A stretch of DNA of 64,000 nt from Pseudoalteromonas sp. NBT06-2 (GCF_002276045.1 NZ_NQMR01000004.1:62001-126000); one strand, 5' to 3'. Shown: positions 36,719 through 47,161, numbered from the stretch's first letter. Notes: generated from the sequence alone by a model not told the origin. Numbers and translations are program-made.

Positions 36719-37927
36719 ATGTGGCCAACAACAAAACTTTATTATCGTAGTTATCATTATTCTCTAAAATTATTTAGTTTAATTTTTCCTTTTCCAAGAC
36801 CTGCTTTATATCAAGGTGAACAGGCTTTAAATCAATTAATTGATAGGATCAAAATAAACAAACAAAAATCACTTTTGCTTGTAACTGATAATGTTTTGCA
36901 AGAACTTGGTTTATTAGAACCTTTAGTCGAACTACTTATAAAACATGAAATATCACACACTATCTATAGCGATGTACAGCCTAACCCTACAATTGAAAAT
37001 GTTGAGAATGGCCTAAATGCTTACTTAAATGCAAATTGCCAAGCTGTAATAGCACTTGGCGGTGGATCCGTTATGGATTGCGCCAAACTCATCGGCGCGC
37101 GAGTTGTAAAACCAAAAAAGTCAGTTGCTCAGTTAAAAGGACTATTTAAAGTACTCAAAAAACTTCCTGATTTATACGCAATCCCAACGACAGCAGGTAC
37201 TGGCTCTGAAACAACAATTGCGGCTGTTGTATCGGATCCTTTAAACAAACAAAAGTATGCGGTAACAGATCTTGTTCTAATGCCTAAAGTTGCCGTATTG
37301 TTACCAGAACTAACATTAAAACTACCTCCACACATAACAGCCGCAACAGGGATGGATGCGTTAACTCATGCAATTGAAGCGTACATTGGAGTCAATGGTA
37401 ATAAATTCACAGATGATCGCGCATTAAAAGCAAGTAAACTTATTTTCGAAAATTTACAAAACGTATATCAAGAAGGGGGTAATCTTATACAGCGAAATAA
37501 TATGTTATTGGCTTCTTTTTATGCTGGTGAAGCCTTCACTCGTACTTCAATTGGTTATGTTCATGCAATTGCACATAATTTGGGTGGGTTGTACGGTACT
37601 CCACATGGTTTAGCCAATGCCATTGTTTTACCCTATATTTTGAAATGGTATGGTAAAAAAGCACATAAATCATTAGCTAAAATGGCTGTTAACTGCGGAA
37701 TAGGGCTGGAATATCCTACTGACAGTGATAAAGCGAATGCTTTTATTACTGCTATTGATAAGTTAAACCAAGATATGCAAATACCAAAAGGATTACCTGA
37801 ATTGAAAAAGTCAGATATTAAAAAACTTGCAAAAAAAGCACTTAAAGAAGCACATCCTGATTACCCCGTACCTAAGTTTATGACATTAAATGCATGTGAA
37901 CAGATATTAAATAAGTTATTAGTTTAA
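36719..37927 (+). CDS. Iron-containing alcohol dehydrogenase
   Basis: A 402-residue member of the group III (iron-activated) alcohol dehydrogenases, an NAD(P)-dependent cytoplasmic enzyme. The NAD motif GGGSVMDCAK, the TTAGTGSET segment, and the metal ligands Asp and His in GMDALTHAIEAY and two His in the HAIAHNLGGLYGTPHG region are all present. The extra 45 N-terminal residues with aromatic patches (YYRSYHYSLKLF) are seen in a marine subgroup. The substrate is not evident. It is monocistronic, divergent from pqiA. Confidence 0.92.
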   Translation: MWPTTKLYYRSYHYSLKLFSLIFPFPRPALYQGEQALNQLIDRIKINKQKSLLLVTDNVLQELGLLEPLVELLIKHEISHTIYSDVQPNPTIENVENGLNAYLNANCQAVIALGGGSVMDCAKLIGARVVKPKKSVAQLKGLFKVLKKLPDLYAIPTTAGTGSETTIAAVVSDPLNKQKYAVTDLVLMPKVAVLLPELTLKLPPHITAATGMDALTHAIEAYIGVNGNKFTDDRALKASKLIFENLQNVYQEGGNLIQRNNMLLASFYAGEAFTRTSIGYVHAIAHNLGGLYGTPHGLANAIVLPYILKWYGKKAHKSLAKMAVNCGIGLEYPTDSDKANAFITAIDKLNQDMQIPKGLPELKKSDIKKLAKKALKEAHPDYPVPKFMTLNACEQILNKLLV

Positions 37928-38012
37928 ATATAAAATTTTGAAATTTTTTTTTCAAAATATGGGTCTATAATTTATGGAGTTATTAGTGCTATTTTATAAA
38001 CTCAATCTTTAG

Positions 38013-38672
38013 GTGAATTTCTTGATAAATAAGTTTTTTTTAATTAATTTTTTATTTTTTAATACTCAGGCTTTTGCAAATAATATTACAATTAAAGTAA
38101 TGGACTCGAAACAGTCAAAAGTAGAAGGCGTTATAGTCTATTTAACCCCTGAGAATAATACATTAAATCATGCTTTGACTAAGCATCCTTTAATTATTTT
38201 CCAAAAAAATAAAAAATTCACACCTTACATCGCAGTTCTACAAAAAGGACAAGAAATAAACTTTAAAAATCAGGATGATGTAACACATCACATATACTCA
38301 GCTTCAGGTGAAAATCGTTTTGATTTTAAAATTAAGGCGGGAGAACAAAATAAAAGTACGGTGATAACGACTTCAGGTGAAGTTGCAATGGGATGTAACA
38401 TTCATGATTGGATGAGTGGTTACGTACTAGCTGTAGATACGCCATATTTTGATCAAACTAATTCACAAGGCTTGAGCATTTTTAAGCACATACCACCAGG
38501 GAGTTACAAGTTAACAATTTGGCACCCACAATTAGAAACACAAAAAAACGAATTTACAAAAAAGGTAGAAATACATAACAACTATCATTTTAAAGTTATT
38601 TTGCCTAAACCTCTTTTACCTATTCCAGCTCAACAAAATCAAGATGAATTTGATTTCTTAGAAGGATATTAA
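38013..38672 (+). CDS. Exported cupredoxin-like (methylamine-utilisation type) protein
   Basis: A 219-residue exported protein, in an operon with a GGDEF/EAL protein and a barrel. The start is GTG at 38013 or TTG at 38022; the AGG at 38009 fits the TTG better. After the signal peptide (about 25, QAFA) comes a cupredoxin-like fold. Candidate copper ligands are His92 or His93 (VTHHIYS), Cys128, His131 and Met134 (CNIHDWM). A carboxypeptidase-regulatory-like segment follows (IPPGSYKLTIWHP). The same kind of protein is annotated as methylamine utilisation protein in many gammaproteobacteria. A copper role is inference from these residues. Confidence 0.75.
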   Translation: MNFLINKFFLINFLFFNTQAFANNITIKVMDSKQSKVEGVIVYLTPENNTLNHALTKHPLIIFQKNKKFTPYIAVLQKGQEINFKNQDDVTHHIYSASGENRFDFKIKAGEQNKSTVITTSGEVAMGCNIHDWMSGYVLAVDTPYFDQTNSQGLSIFKHIPPGSYKLTIWHPQLETQKNEFTKKVEIHNNYHFKVILPKPLLPIPAQQNQDEFDFLEGY

Positions 38673-38676
38673 TTCA

Positions 38677-41025
38677 GTGGCAATCCCCTTTATGAAAAGC
38701 TTACAAAGCCGTATTTTTATCTTATTTATATCTTTACTACTGTGCGTTCAAATGATGTCTTTTTTTTCGACATATCAAGCAAAACAAAAATCAGAAACTG
38801 TACAACTCAACAATAAAATAGAAACTGCAAAACAAGTATTTGAAACTCAATTTGATAACCGGAACTATTATCTAAGTGCATTTGCTGAAACGGCGGCAAA
38901 AGACTACGGCTTAAAAACTGTTTTTTCAGAAGATAGAAAAAGCTTTTTACTCGCTTTAAATAATCATAGAAAAAGAATTAGTGCAGATTTGGCCATAGCA
39001 ATTAAGCCTGATGGAGAAATATCAGGACAGTTAATTACTTACATGAAGAACAAGCAAATTAAAGTTAAAATTGGTCCCGAACAAGGTCAACAATTCAGTA
39101 ATTTAGAACTGTTTACGCAAACACAAACTGCTGAACTCTATTATTTAGATTCGAAAATATATCAATTAAGCTTAGCACCTTTAAAAAGTGGTAGCAGGGT
39201 GATTGGTTGGATCGGTTTTGGTTATATAATCAACCAAGATTTAGCAAATAAACTCGCAAAGTTAACAGGGGTTAATGTCAGCTTTTTACTAAAAGATCCT
39301 GATTTGCCTACGTCAAAAAAAATTATTAATTCAAATAGCATCAATAAAATCACGTATGAATCCAAATTTATTCACGCTATAAATTCGGGTAAAAATGATA
39401 ACTACATTATTAGTCATTTTAAGTTAGGTGAAATTGATAAAACAAGCCTAACAGCATTGTTGTTTCAGTCGAAAGTATCTGTTCTCAAAAAAATTCATGA
39501 TGATTGGCAACAATTTTTAATCATATTTATGCTTGAAATTATACTATCACTTTTTGGTGCATATTTAATTTCAGCAAGCATTACTCGTCCGATCAAACAA
39601 TTAATTCATCAAATAAAATATATTGGCCTAGGAAAGTATGATCAAGATATTACAATAAATGCGAGTCAAGAATTAACTCAATTAGCAAATGAATTTAATC
39701 AAATGAAAGATGCTGTAGTAGCACGTGAACAATTAATCCGCCATCAGGCATATCATGATTCAATTACTAATTTACCGAACCGAAATTATCTCGTTGAGCG
39801 TTTATCTAAACTACAAAATAAGCAACAGAACTTTATTATTCTGCAATTAAATATTAGAAGAATAAAAGAAATTAATGACACTTTAGGGCATCAAGTTGGA
39901 GACAAAGTGATTGTAGAATTCTCAAATCGCCTTAAGTTATTTGATTGTAATGATGAATTATTTCATTTAGGCGCAGATGAATTTGTATTGATCAGTCAAA
40001 AACAAGATATAAAAAAAACGATTTCACAATTATCAATTAGCTTAGATTCTTTGTTTAATCATGAAAATTTAAATTTACATCTGCAATACTCTATTGGAAT
40101 AGCTAAGTATCCTGAACATAATAGTGAGAATATTGCAGACCTTTTAAAGAAAACAGATATCGCCTTGCAGTACGCAAAAAAACATAATCGCATTTACCAA
40201 ATTTATGATCGCCAGTTTGACTTTAATACTTTAGAACGACTGCATTTAATCAATAGTTTAAAAACGGCGATAGAACAAAGTCAACTTGTCCTACATTATC
40301 AACCTAAAGTCTCTTTAGCGTCAATGAAAATTAGCCATGTAGAAGCACTTGTCCGTTGGGAACACCCAATAAATGGGTTAATTCCTCCAGACTCATTTAT
40401 TAGTATTGCTGAGCAAACAGGTCAAATGGATGCATTAACTCGTTGGGTTACAAAAGAAGCAATTAGACAATATTTAGCTTGGCAAAAACGCAATATAAAT
40501 ATAAAGATCGCCATCAATATTTCTGCTGAAAATTTAAAAGATAAATCATATAGTGACTATGTTATCGCTTTGAAAAATGATAACAATATAGCCGATAATG
40601 AGATAACTTTGGAAGTTACAGAAGATGCAGTTTTATCCGACCCTGCTAAAGCGACTGAAATTTTAACTTACTTAAAATCTCACGGTTTCAAATTATCAAT
40701 TGATGATTATGGAACTGGTTATTCTTCTCTGGCTCAATTAAAGCAACTTCCAGTTCAAGAGCTAAAAATTGATAAATCATTTGTACAACATTTGATGCAA
40801 AATACAGATGATCAAATAATTGTTAGATCAACGATTGAGTTAGCACATAACATGGGATTAAGTGTTGTAGCCGAAGGAATAGAGGATGAAAGAACGCTAC
40901 TTTGGCTGAAGGAACATCATTGCGAATTAGCACAAGGCTACTTCATTAGCCGACCTATTCCAGCTAAACTATTCCAAACTTGGTTAAAAGAATGCACATA
41001 CACTACAGCAAAGGAAGGCAAATGA
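38677..41025 (+). CDS. Membrane GGDEF/EAL protein, likely c-di-GMP phosphodiesterase
   Basis: A 782-residue inner-membrane signalling protein with a GTG start preceded by GAAGGA. Layout: TM1 (about 12-30), periplasmic sensor (about 31-275), TM2 (about 282-300), HAMP (about 300-350), a GGDEF domain (about 355-515) and an EAL domain (about 525-775). The GGDEF site reads GADEF (432-436), so cyclase activity may be reduced or lost. EAL residues are intact: E556-A-L, NISAENL, LEVTE, DDYGTGYSS, LKIDKSF and AEGIED. The likely net role is degradation of c-di-GMP in response to a periplasmic signal. Its start is four bases after the cupredoxin stop. Confidence 0.9.
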   Translation: MAIPFMKSLQSRIFILFISLLLCVQMMSFFSTYQAKQKSETVQLNNKIETAKQVFETQFDNRNYYLSAFAETAAKDYGLKTVFSEDRKSFLLALNNHRKRISADLAIAIKPDGEISGQLITYMKNKQIKVKIGPEQGQQFSNLELFTQTQTAELYYLDSKIYQLSLAPLKSGSRVIGWIGFGYIINQDLANKLAKLTGVNVSFLLKDPDLPTSKKIINSNSINKITYESKFIHAINSGKNDNYIISHFKLGEIDKTSLTALLFQSKVSVLKKIHDDWQQFLIIFMLEIILSLFGAYLISASITRPIKQLIHQIKYIGLGKYDQDITINASQELTQLANEFNQMKDAVVAREQLIRHQAYHDSITNLPNRNYLVERLSKLQNKQQNFIILQLNIRRIKEINDTLGHQVGDKVIVEFSNRLKLFDCNDELFHLGADEFVLISQKQDIKKTISQLSISLDSLFNHENLNLHLQYSIGIAKYPEHNSENIADLLKKTDIALQYAKKHNRIYQIYDRQFDFNTLERLHLINSLKTAIEQSQLVLHYQPKVSLASMKISHVEALVRWEHPINGLIPPDSFISIAEQTGQMDALTRWVTKEAIRQYLAWQKRNINIKIAINISAENLKDKSYSDYVIALKNDNNIADNEITLEVTEDAVLSDPAKATEILTYLKSHGFKLSIDDYGTGYSSLAQLKQLPVQELKIDKSFVQHLMQNTDDQIIVRSTIELAHNMGLSVVAEGIEDERTLLWLKEHHCELAQGYFISRPIPAKLFQTWLKECTYTTAKEGK

Positions 41026-42251
41026 TTAAGTTTATAGTCATATCATTTTTACTTATCAGTTCTGATATTTACAGTGCTGAACAATCATTTAAAGGGTTAG
41101 TCGATACGCGGGTTGTATCTGTAGAATATGATACTCAAAGTTATTTAAGTGGGAACTATGGAAAATTTAATTTTGATTCTGATACCCCATTCACATTAGC
41201 ACAACTCGGATTGCAATATACTATGAAATGGGAAAATAATCTATCATTTCATGCTGTTGGAAATATATATATTGACGGACGAAATAATGGAATAGGATTA
41301 ACCGAAGCATTTTTATCTTATAGAAACTTGCCAAATCAAAATGGATGGCGAATAAAATCAAAAATAGGTGTTTTCTATCCTAAAATTTCCTTCGAAAATA
41401 TAGCAACTGCTTGGTCAACTCCTTATACATTAACGAGTTCAAGTTTGAATAATTGGGTGGGTGAAGAATTAAGGCATTCTGGATTTCAATTAACTTTGGA
41501 TAAACTTGGAAAATTTAATAAATCTCAGCATAATTTTAGTTTTGACATCAGCCTATTTCAAAACAATGATACAGCAGGTGCTATGTTATCGTGGCATGGA
41601 TGGACTTTAGGAAATAGGCAAACATTACTAAATGAGAAATTAGTCGTTCAACCTTTTGCAGCAAGATCAACGACATTAGCTACACAAGCTTCTTATTCAG
41701 ATCCATTTATTGAACTTGATAACCGTTGGGGCACACATTTAACAACAAATTGGCAGTATGATAATTATTTAACTATTTCAGGTGGTATATATAATAACAA
41801 TGCGGATGCAAGTATTGTAAAATCAGGGCAATATACTTGGGATACAAACTTCAAACATGTCGGTATTAAATATAACATCAATCAAAAGATACAACTCATT
41901 TCTCAGTATATGACTGGTAATACTTTCATGCAATCTCCTTATGGAGATAAAGTAGTAGAAAATGACTTTAATAGTGGCTTTATCATGTTACGATTCCAAC
42001 AGAATAAGCATCAGTATGCGATCAGAGTAGAAGAATTTGAAGTAAAAGATTTTGATTCTACTGTAGGAGATAATAACAATGAATATGGTAAAGGCATTAC
42101 ATTAAGTTATAGATATAAACTTAATAAAAGGAGTTTTATTCATAGTGAATTTAATTGGCTCAACTCATCAAGGCCTGCACGTTGGTATTTAAAACAAGAT
42201 GTCAATTTAACAGAGCAGCAATTTCAGTTAGCTTTTAGACATTATTTTTAA
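41022..42251 (+). CDS. Outer-membrane beta-barrel protein of the cupredoxin/c-di-GMP operon
   Basis: A 409-residue exported protein. I take the ATG at 41022, which overlaps the GGDEF/EAL stop and follows AAGGAAGG. Signal peptide to about 20, then many alternating strands and a C-terminal aromatic residue (RHYF), typical of an outer-membrane barrel. No family was recognised beyond porin-like. Being translationally coupled to a signalling enzyme and a cupredoxin-like protein suggests one functional unit. The role is unknown. Confidence 0.75.
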   Translation: MIKFIVISFLLISSDIYSAEQSFKGLVDTRVVSVEYDTQSYLSGNYGKFNFDSDTPFTLAQLGLQYTMKWENNLSFHAVGNIYIDGRNNGIGLTEAFLSYRNLPNQNGWRIKSKIGVFYPKISFENIATAWSTPYTLTSSSLNNWVGEELRHSGFQLTLDKLGKFNKSQHNFSFDISLFQNNDTAGAMLSWHGWTLGNRQTLLNEKLVVQPFAARSTTLATQASYSDPFIELDNRWGTHLTTNWQYDNYLTISGGIYNNNADASIVKSGQYTWDTNFKHVGIKYNINQKIQLISQYMTGNTFMQSPYGDKVVENDFNSGFIMLRFQQNKHQYAIRVEEFEVKDFDSTVGDNNNEYGKGITLSYRYKLNKRSFIHSEFNWLNSSRPARWYLKQDVNLTEQQFQLAFRHYF

Positions 42252-42252
42252 C

Positions 42253-42280
42253 AAAAAAGAAGCCCATTCGGCTCCTTTTA
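42253..42280. terminator. Bidirectional terminator between convergent genes
   Basis: The stem AAGAAGCC / GGCTCCTT (one mismatch, loop CATTC) is flanked by A and T runs between the barrel gene and the convergent DUF4397 gene. Confidence 0.82.
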
Positions 42281-42301
42281 TAAGTTATTGGAAAGTAAGA
42301 A

Positions 42302-43696
42302 TTACTCTACAATGTTTGCCACTGTATGTTCAATTGTCAATTTAAACTCAGCATCATCACAGTTCTCAGTATTACAATCTTTTTCTTCTAAAACGATAAT
42401 GTAGTTACCGTCTTGGGTGAAAGCTTGCTCTGGTACGGTAATTAAACTTCTAAGCTGACCATCATCATCAAAAACTACTTGAATTGTGTAAGTTTCATTA
42501 TCAATAGCAACTGACTTATGTTGATATTTTGTGATGTTTTTAGCAAAAGTATTTGTATCTTCAATACTTTCACCTGATTTTGTAAAGAAGACATCAAGTT
42601 GACTTAATTCAATACCATTAGAAGAATTAATTAAGTTGATGATTTGAATATCATGTGATGTAGAGTTAGGTGATAAATTTTCAGTGATAGATTTCATACT
42701 AGGCTGAATTCTGTCATTATCTTGATATACTATAGCAGCAAGACTTTCTTCACGATTCAGTGTGATTAGGTATTTCTCTATAACAACTTCTCCCGTCGCT
42801 TCGTCAGTCATACTAATAGTATAATCACCTGGAACAAGCTTCATATATTCTGAAAAACTGTCAGAAGCAATAGGTGCAGTACTATTATCTAAATTAGTCG
42901 CTGTAAATGTTACATTTTCATACTGATTTAACGAGTTATAAAAATGAATTTGTCCTTGTGCATCTTCATGTTTTAATGCAATTACATTATTGCTGTCTGA
43001 TACTAAATCGATTGTAATGCTGCCATCAGTAACACCGTAAACATCACGAATAATCGCGATGTAGCTAATGCCATCATATAATGATGTTTCAGTTGAACGG
43101 AAGATAACTTCATCTTCACCCGCTTTTGTAATATATAGGCTAAATTTGCCTTCAGTATAAGTGATAAAATCACTTGCTGATAATTTAGTTGTTGTTGTGA
43201 CAAAGTCAGCATCAGTAAAATCATCGTCTTCACTGGCCAGATACACATCAAAATTCACATCAGAACCAACAGTATTAATAAATGCTAAACTAAATAACTC
43301 ATCATCGCTATTTGATTCATCAACATCTTCAATAGAGATTTCAGTAAATGTAGGTTCTGCAAAGTCACCAGTCATAATTATAAGTTGTTTTTGATCTGAA
43401 TTAATTTTTACATCTTGTTCAAAAATAGATTTATAGTCACCATCATCATTTTGGTATTCATAACTTACTTCGTATGTATCCGATTGGTAGCTATGGCGAG
43501 TTGAAACAGCACCAAACTTGGATCCAGTTCTTTGCACATCCTCTATAAATAAAAATGTTTTTGGGCTGTTATATGAACCATTATATAATTGAATATAACC
43601 ATTATTGTTTGAATCACTTGAGCTACTACCACAGCCAGTTAATGCAAGCCCAATTAATGCTGGTAAAGCGAGTTTTTTTGTTTGGTTTAATTTCAT
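42302..43696 (-). CDS. DUF4397-type lipoprotein
   Basis: A 464-residue predicted lipoprotein (lipobox LALTGCGSS, Cys near 22). It consists of about four Ig-like or DUF4397-like beta domains with repeating elements (FLFIEDVQR, FDVYLASEDDD, VTFTATN, DVFFTKSGES), acidic overall. The GGGS-like GSSSSDSNNN spacer follows the acylated Cys. The DUF4397 family is found in surface proteins and has no known activity. It is monocistronic. Confidence 0.72.
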   Translation of the reverse strand: MKLNQTKKLALPALIGLALTGCGSSSSDSNNNGYIQLYNGSYNSPKTFLFIEDVQRTGSKFGAVSTRHSYQSDTYEVSYEYQNDDGDYKSIFEQDVKINSDQKQLIIMTGDFAEPTFTEISIEDVDESNSDDELFSLAFINTVGSDVNFDVYLASEDDDFTDADFVTTTTKLSASDFITYTEGKFSLYITKAGEDEVIFRSTETSLYDGISYIAIIRDVYGVTDGSITIDLVSDSNNVIALKHEDAQGQIHFYNSLNQYENVTFTATNLDNSTAPIASDSFSEYMKLVPGDYTISMTDEATGEVVIEKYLITLNREESLAAIVYQDNDRIQPSMKSITENLSPNSTSHDIQIINLINSSNGIELSQLDVFFTKSGESIEDTNTFAKNITKYQHKSVAIDNETYTIQVVFDDDGQLRSLITVPEQAFTQDGNYIIVLEEKDCNTENCDDAEFKLTIEHTVANIVE

Positions 43697-43889
43697 TGTT
43701 TAGATCCGGTTATATATCAATTGGCGACAGGGCAGTATGGCACGCAAACATTAAAATAATGACTAACTTTACCAATTATTACCATTGATTACTTTCAATT
43801 ACAAAAGTAACAAAAATTCACAATTGAAGGATGATTTAAATAGGATATAAAGTGAAATATTCAGATTAGATACAGCTGAAAATGAAAGT

Positions 43890-43917
43890 GAATAACCCTA
43901 GAATATTAGGGCTATTT
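43890..43917 (-). terminator. Terminator-like hairpin after the ThrE-type exporter
   Basis: CCCTA / TAGGG with a six-base loop, extended by TAA/TTA pairing around one mismatch, lies just beyond the exporter stop codon. The T run is short on the minus strand. Confidence 0.5.
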
Positions 43918-43919
43918 TA

Positions 43920-45146
43920 TTAAAGACTTTTCTTTGGAGGTAATGCAACGTTAGCAAAAATGAGCCCGGCTATTAAAGACATAAAAATAATGAAAGTTTG
44001 CTGACCTATATGATCCGTATGTAAAAAATCTTGGCCTGACATCAATGCATTTAATCCTATATAGGTTTTACTGCCTGGTACTAACACTATTAATCCTTGC
44101 ATTGAAACAATACAGGCCGGTGCGTTTGCAATTCGCGTAAATAAATTACTATAGATGCCAACCGCAAATGCACCAACAAAAGCGCCTAAAGTGAAATCTA
44201 AATATATGGCTCCTAAGTAGCTTGCACCAAACGCAATAAAACCAGCAACAATTGACCAAACCGCATGCTTCGCTTTAGTTTTGAAAATGATAATTAAACT
44301 TGTACATAATGCCGCAATTGCAACCCAAGCAGTCCATTTTTCAAGTGGTACAGGGGCAATAAACTCTGCTTGTCCAAACAATGCAAAACCCAAAGCCATG
44401 CCTAAGAAAGCGCCAAAATATAATTTGAATAACAGCATGATAGCATCCATAATCCTCGCTGTTCCAGAAACTAAATGGCGGGCAGAAAGCTCAGCTAACC
44501 CCAGTGTTAATGCCAAACCAGGAATAAAAACAATAATGGCAGATAGGATCACCAGCCTAATATTTATGCCAGGATCAATATAAACACTAATAGCACAAGC
44601 AAGTAATGCTGATACAACGGCAACAAGCGGCTCTAACATATGAGCGACACCTTTAGAACGCTCAGACCATAAAACAAAAATATAAACAACTAAACTAATA
44701 ATTGCAGACCAAAAAGCATCATTCCAGCTCGTGCCCATAAGCATTGCAAAAGCACCACCTGACATTGAAAATGCTAAACCAGTAGCAACTTTACTATATG
44801 GATTTGGTAAGTCATTAATCTCATCTAATCTACTATCCGCTTCTTCTAAAGTTCGAGAACCGTTAGAGAGTTCATCAACTAATTCATCAGTACGTGATAA
44901 TGAGCCTAAATCAAGCTCACCTGGTGTGACGCGGGCAGCATGTGTATACTCATTTTCATGACCTTCACTCCATATAACAAATGTTAATGCCGTAGGAGTG
45001 ATGATAAATGAAGATTTCAGTCCTAAAGAGCCAGCTACATTTAATAAATGCGCTTCTAACCTATAAGCTGGCGTACCATACTTGTGAAGCATTTTTCCAA
45101 GTTTTACTATAAACTTTCTTTTCTGAGTAAAAGTCGCGTTATTCAA
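43920..45146 (-). CDS. ThrE-type threonine/serine exporter
   Basis: A 408-residue inner-membrane protein of the ThrE family, with DUF1212 and DUF3815 halves fused. The N-terminal amphipathic part (FIVKLGKMLHKYGTPAYRLE) is followed by about ten membrane helices. The motifs GLALTLGLAELSARHLVSGTARIMD and PGSKTYIGLNAL are family hallmarks, the latter at the second half. It exports small amino acids such as threonine or serine in known members. The single-gene fusion matches the Corynebacterium layout in one chain. Transport direction and substrate here are inferred. Confidence 0.9.
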   Translation of the reverse strand: MNNATFTQKRKFIVKLGKMLHKYGTPAYRLEAHLLNVAGSLGLKSSFIITPTALTFVIWSEGHENEYTHAARVTPGELDLGSLSRTDELVDELSNGSRTLEEADSRLDEINDLPNPYSKVATGLAFSMSGGAFAMLMGTSWNDAFWSAIISLVVYIFVLWSERSKGVAHMLEPLVAVVSALLACAISVYIDPGINIRLVILSAIIVFIPGLALTLGLAELSARHLVSGTARIMDAIMLLFKLYFGAFLGMALGFALFGQAEFIAPVPLEKWTAWVAIAALCTSLIIIFKTKAKHAVWSIVAGFIAFGASYLGAIYLDFTLGAFVGAFAVGIYSNLFTRIANAPACIVSMQGLIVLVPGSKTYIGLNALMSGQDFLHTDHIGQQTFIIFMSLIAGLIFANVALPPKKSL

Positions 45147-45345
45147 AATTCATTCCACAGATAGTAGTGCATAAACTATCGCTAGAATATTTTAATAAAG
45201 CGATAGGTTATTAAATTAATTAAAATTATTGGCTTAATTAGTTTTAAGCATATTTTATTACATAAATTAAGGAATATAGTTTATGCAATACTTTTAGGGA
45301 ATTGTAAATTGAAAATTTAATCTGTCACGCTTTATTTTGTGTTTT

Positions 45346-46569
45346 CTATCTGTTTTTTGCTTCTATCCATTGTGCCATATATTTTGTACTCGCCATCGTA
45401 TGATGTTTTAACATCGCTCCTATGAAGTTATTTAACCTATGTTTGCTTAACTCACTGCTGGTTTGTGTTAATTTATCAATAAATAGCTTTCCTAGTGCTT
45501 CTCCATCATATCTGTTTTTAAGTAAAGGAGTTGCGGCATGTTGTGCTTTATTCCAAGACTGTTCATTCTGATAAAGATGGACAGCTTGTTTCACAAAATC
45601 GTTAATATCTTTAGTTATTTCACCGGGCCATTGTTCATTATCGTACATACCTTCAGCACCTATATCAGTTGTAATATTAGGTGTACCAACTATCATGGCA
45701 TCTAATAACTTTCCTTTTATTCCTGCCCCAAATCGTAAAGGTGCTAAACAAATCCTTGCGCTTTGTATTACCTCTAACGCATTATCAGCCCAGCCCTTTA
45801 TATTAAAGCCCATTTTAGGATTATTTAATGCAGTTGCCTTAGGAGGTGGATAAGAACCATAAATATATAATTGCGCATCCGGAAGTTGCTTTCTGATCAA
45901 AGGCCATAATTTTTGTAAAAATAATACGGCATCCCAATTAGGCGCGTGACGAAAATTTCCGATTGTCATAAACCCACAACGCTCATTAAATGACTTTGTT
46001 TTAGTTGGCAACTGCTTTAAATCAAGCATAAAAGGTAAGTAATGCAATATATCGCTTGATATATTAAAGGTATCAGTTAACAACTGCATTTCAAAACTTG
46101 ATATAATTAAAGAAATATCACATCTTAAAATTGCTGCTATTTCTCTTTTTGCAATATCGCTATGTAATAAATCAGAGCAAGTCATAGTTCGCTCCTGTTT
46201 GTGAGCTTGATGACGTGCATTTCTTAAGCACTGTAAATCTTCTGTATCTAATATTTTCAATGCATCAGGGCAATATTTATCTATTCGCCAACCAAATTGC
46301 TCTTCCATCATAAAACGATCAAACATGACGATGTCAGGAGATAATATTTGAATATATTCATCAAAACTTGAACAGTTAAGTGTAATTTCTTTACTTGTCA
46401 TCCCTTCGCTATCTAAATCTATCATATGTTCTGTTTTTTGAGCCGGTGTTGCAAACTCGACCTGCCAACCTTGCTTCTTGAATAATCGTAATATTGATAG
46501 CATATGACTACCAGCAGCTGATGAATTAGGCTCGGGCCAAACATAACCGATAACAAGTATTTTTTTCAT
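45346..46569 (-). CDS. Glycosyltransferase (GT4-like)
   Basis: A 407-residue GT-B-fold glycosyltransferase. The N terminus, GYVWPEPNSSAAGSHML, is the acceptor-domain loop found in this family. The C-terminal nucleotide-sugar site has TIGNFRHAPNWDAV, APLRFGAGIKGKLLDAM and GTPNITTDIGAEGM with the conserved Glu. No other capsule or lipopolysaccharide genes are near, so the acceptor is unknown. The gene is monocistronic, 500 bases from the envelope operon end, and both face the same way. Confidence 0.85.
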   Translation of the reverse strand: MKKILVIGYVWPEPNSSAAGSHMLSILRLFKKQGWQVEFATPAQKTEHMIDLDSEGMTSKEITLNCSSFDEYIQILSPDIVMFDRFMMEEQFGWRIDKYCPDALKILDTEDLQCLRNARHQAHKQERTMTCSDLLHSDIAKREIAAILRCDISLIISSFEMQLLTDTFNISSDILHYLPFMLDLKQLPTKTKSFNERCGFMTIGNFRHAPNWDAVLFLQKLWPLIRKQLPDAQLYIYGSYPPPKATALNNPKMGFNIKGWADNALEVIQSARICLAPLRFGAGIKGKLLDAMIVGTPNITTDIGAEGMYDNEQWPGEITKDINDFVKQAVHLYQNEQSWNKAQHAATPLLKNRYDGEALGKLFIDKLTQTSSELSKHRLNNFIGAMLKHHTMASTKYMAQWIEAKNR

Positions 46570-46717
46570 TTTTGAGTTCTTCTTACGAGAAAATATGGAA
46601 ACTTTATATGTTTTTAAAATCGTGAAACTAATGCCTGATAATTAAAGGTATTATAAATAAAGGATGATAGCAGATAAATTAGATCACCAATTCATCCCTA
46701 TTAAGCGTAGGGCATTC

Positions 46718-47083
46718 TTATTTCTCTATTTTAGAATTAGCATTTTTTATTTGGCAAAAATGTATCCTGCATTTTAGAGATTCAATAGCAATTTGGCTAA
46801 TAATTAAATTCATTAATATTAATATCGCTAAGCCTAACTGAATAGGACCATGGTTAATTCCAAGTTCAGAATCATAAATCGCGAGACCAAATAATAAAAA
46901 TAAAATAACCAAAAAAACTTTTAGCAGTTGATTTGTATAAAAGGTTAAAACACCTTCTTTTTTGATATCTTTTTTAATAAAAACAGAACAAAAATATGGG
47001 ATAACTTTTACTTTAAATCCAGATTGCTTTTCTACAAAGTGCTCATTCATCAATGTTAATTGATCACGTAATGCATCAATCAC
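46718..47083 (-). CDS. Small two-TM membrane protein at end of envelope cluster
   Basis: A 121-residue protein with two predicted membrane helices (about 50-68 and 82-102) and basic ends. No known family was recognised. Three cysteines are present (near 32, 105 and 110). It lies 78 bases after the M48 peptidase gene in the same direction. It could belong to the same operon or be independent. A glycosyltransferase gene follows after a further 148 bases. Confidence 0.55.
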   Translation of the reverse strand: MIDALRDQLTLMNEHFVEKQSGFKVKVIPYFCSVFIKKDIKKEGVLTFYTNQLLKVFLVILFLLFGLAIYDSELGINHGPIQLGLAILILMNLIISQIAIESLKCRIHFCQIKNANSKIEK

Positions 47084-47161
47084 TAAAATACCTATCTAGT
47101 TAACTTTTTGATTGAGAAGTGTAATCAAATACATTTAAAAATGCACTCACTAACTGAGGTC

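Noticed and set aside
43920..45146. Riboswitch upstream of the ThrE-type gene
   Set aside because: The 199-base spacer (45147-45345) contains no strong stem arrangement or terminator that I could identify.
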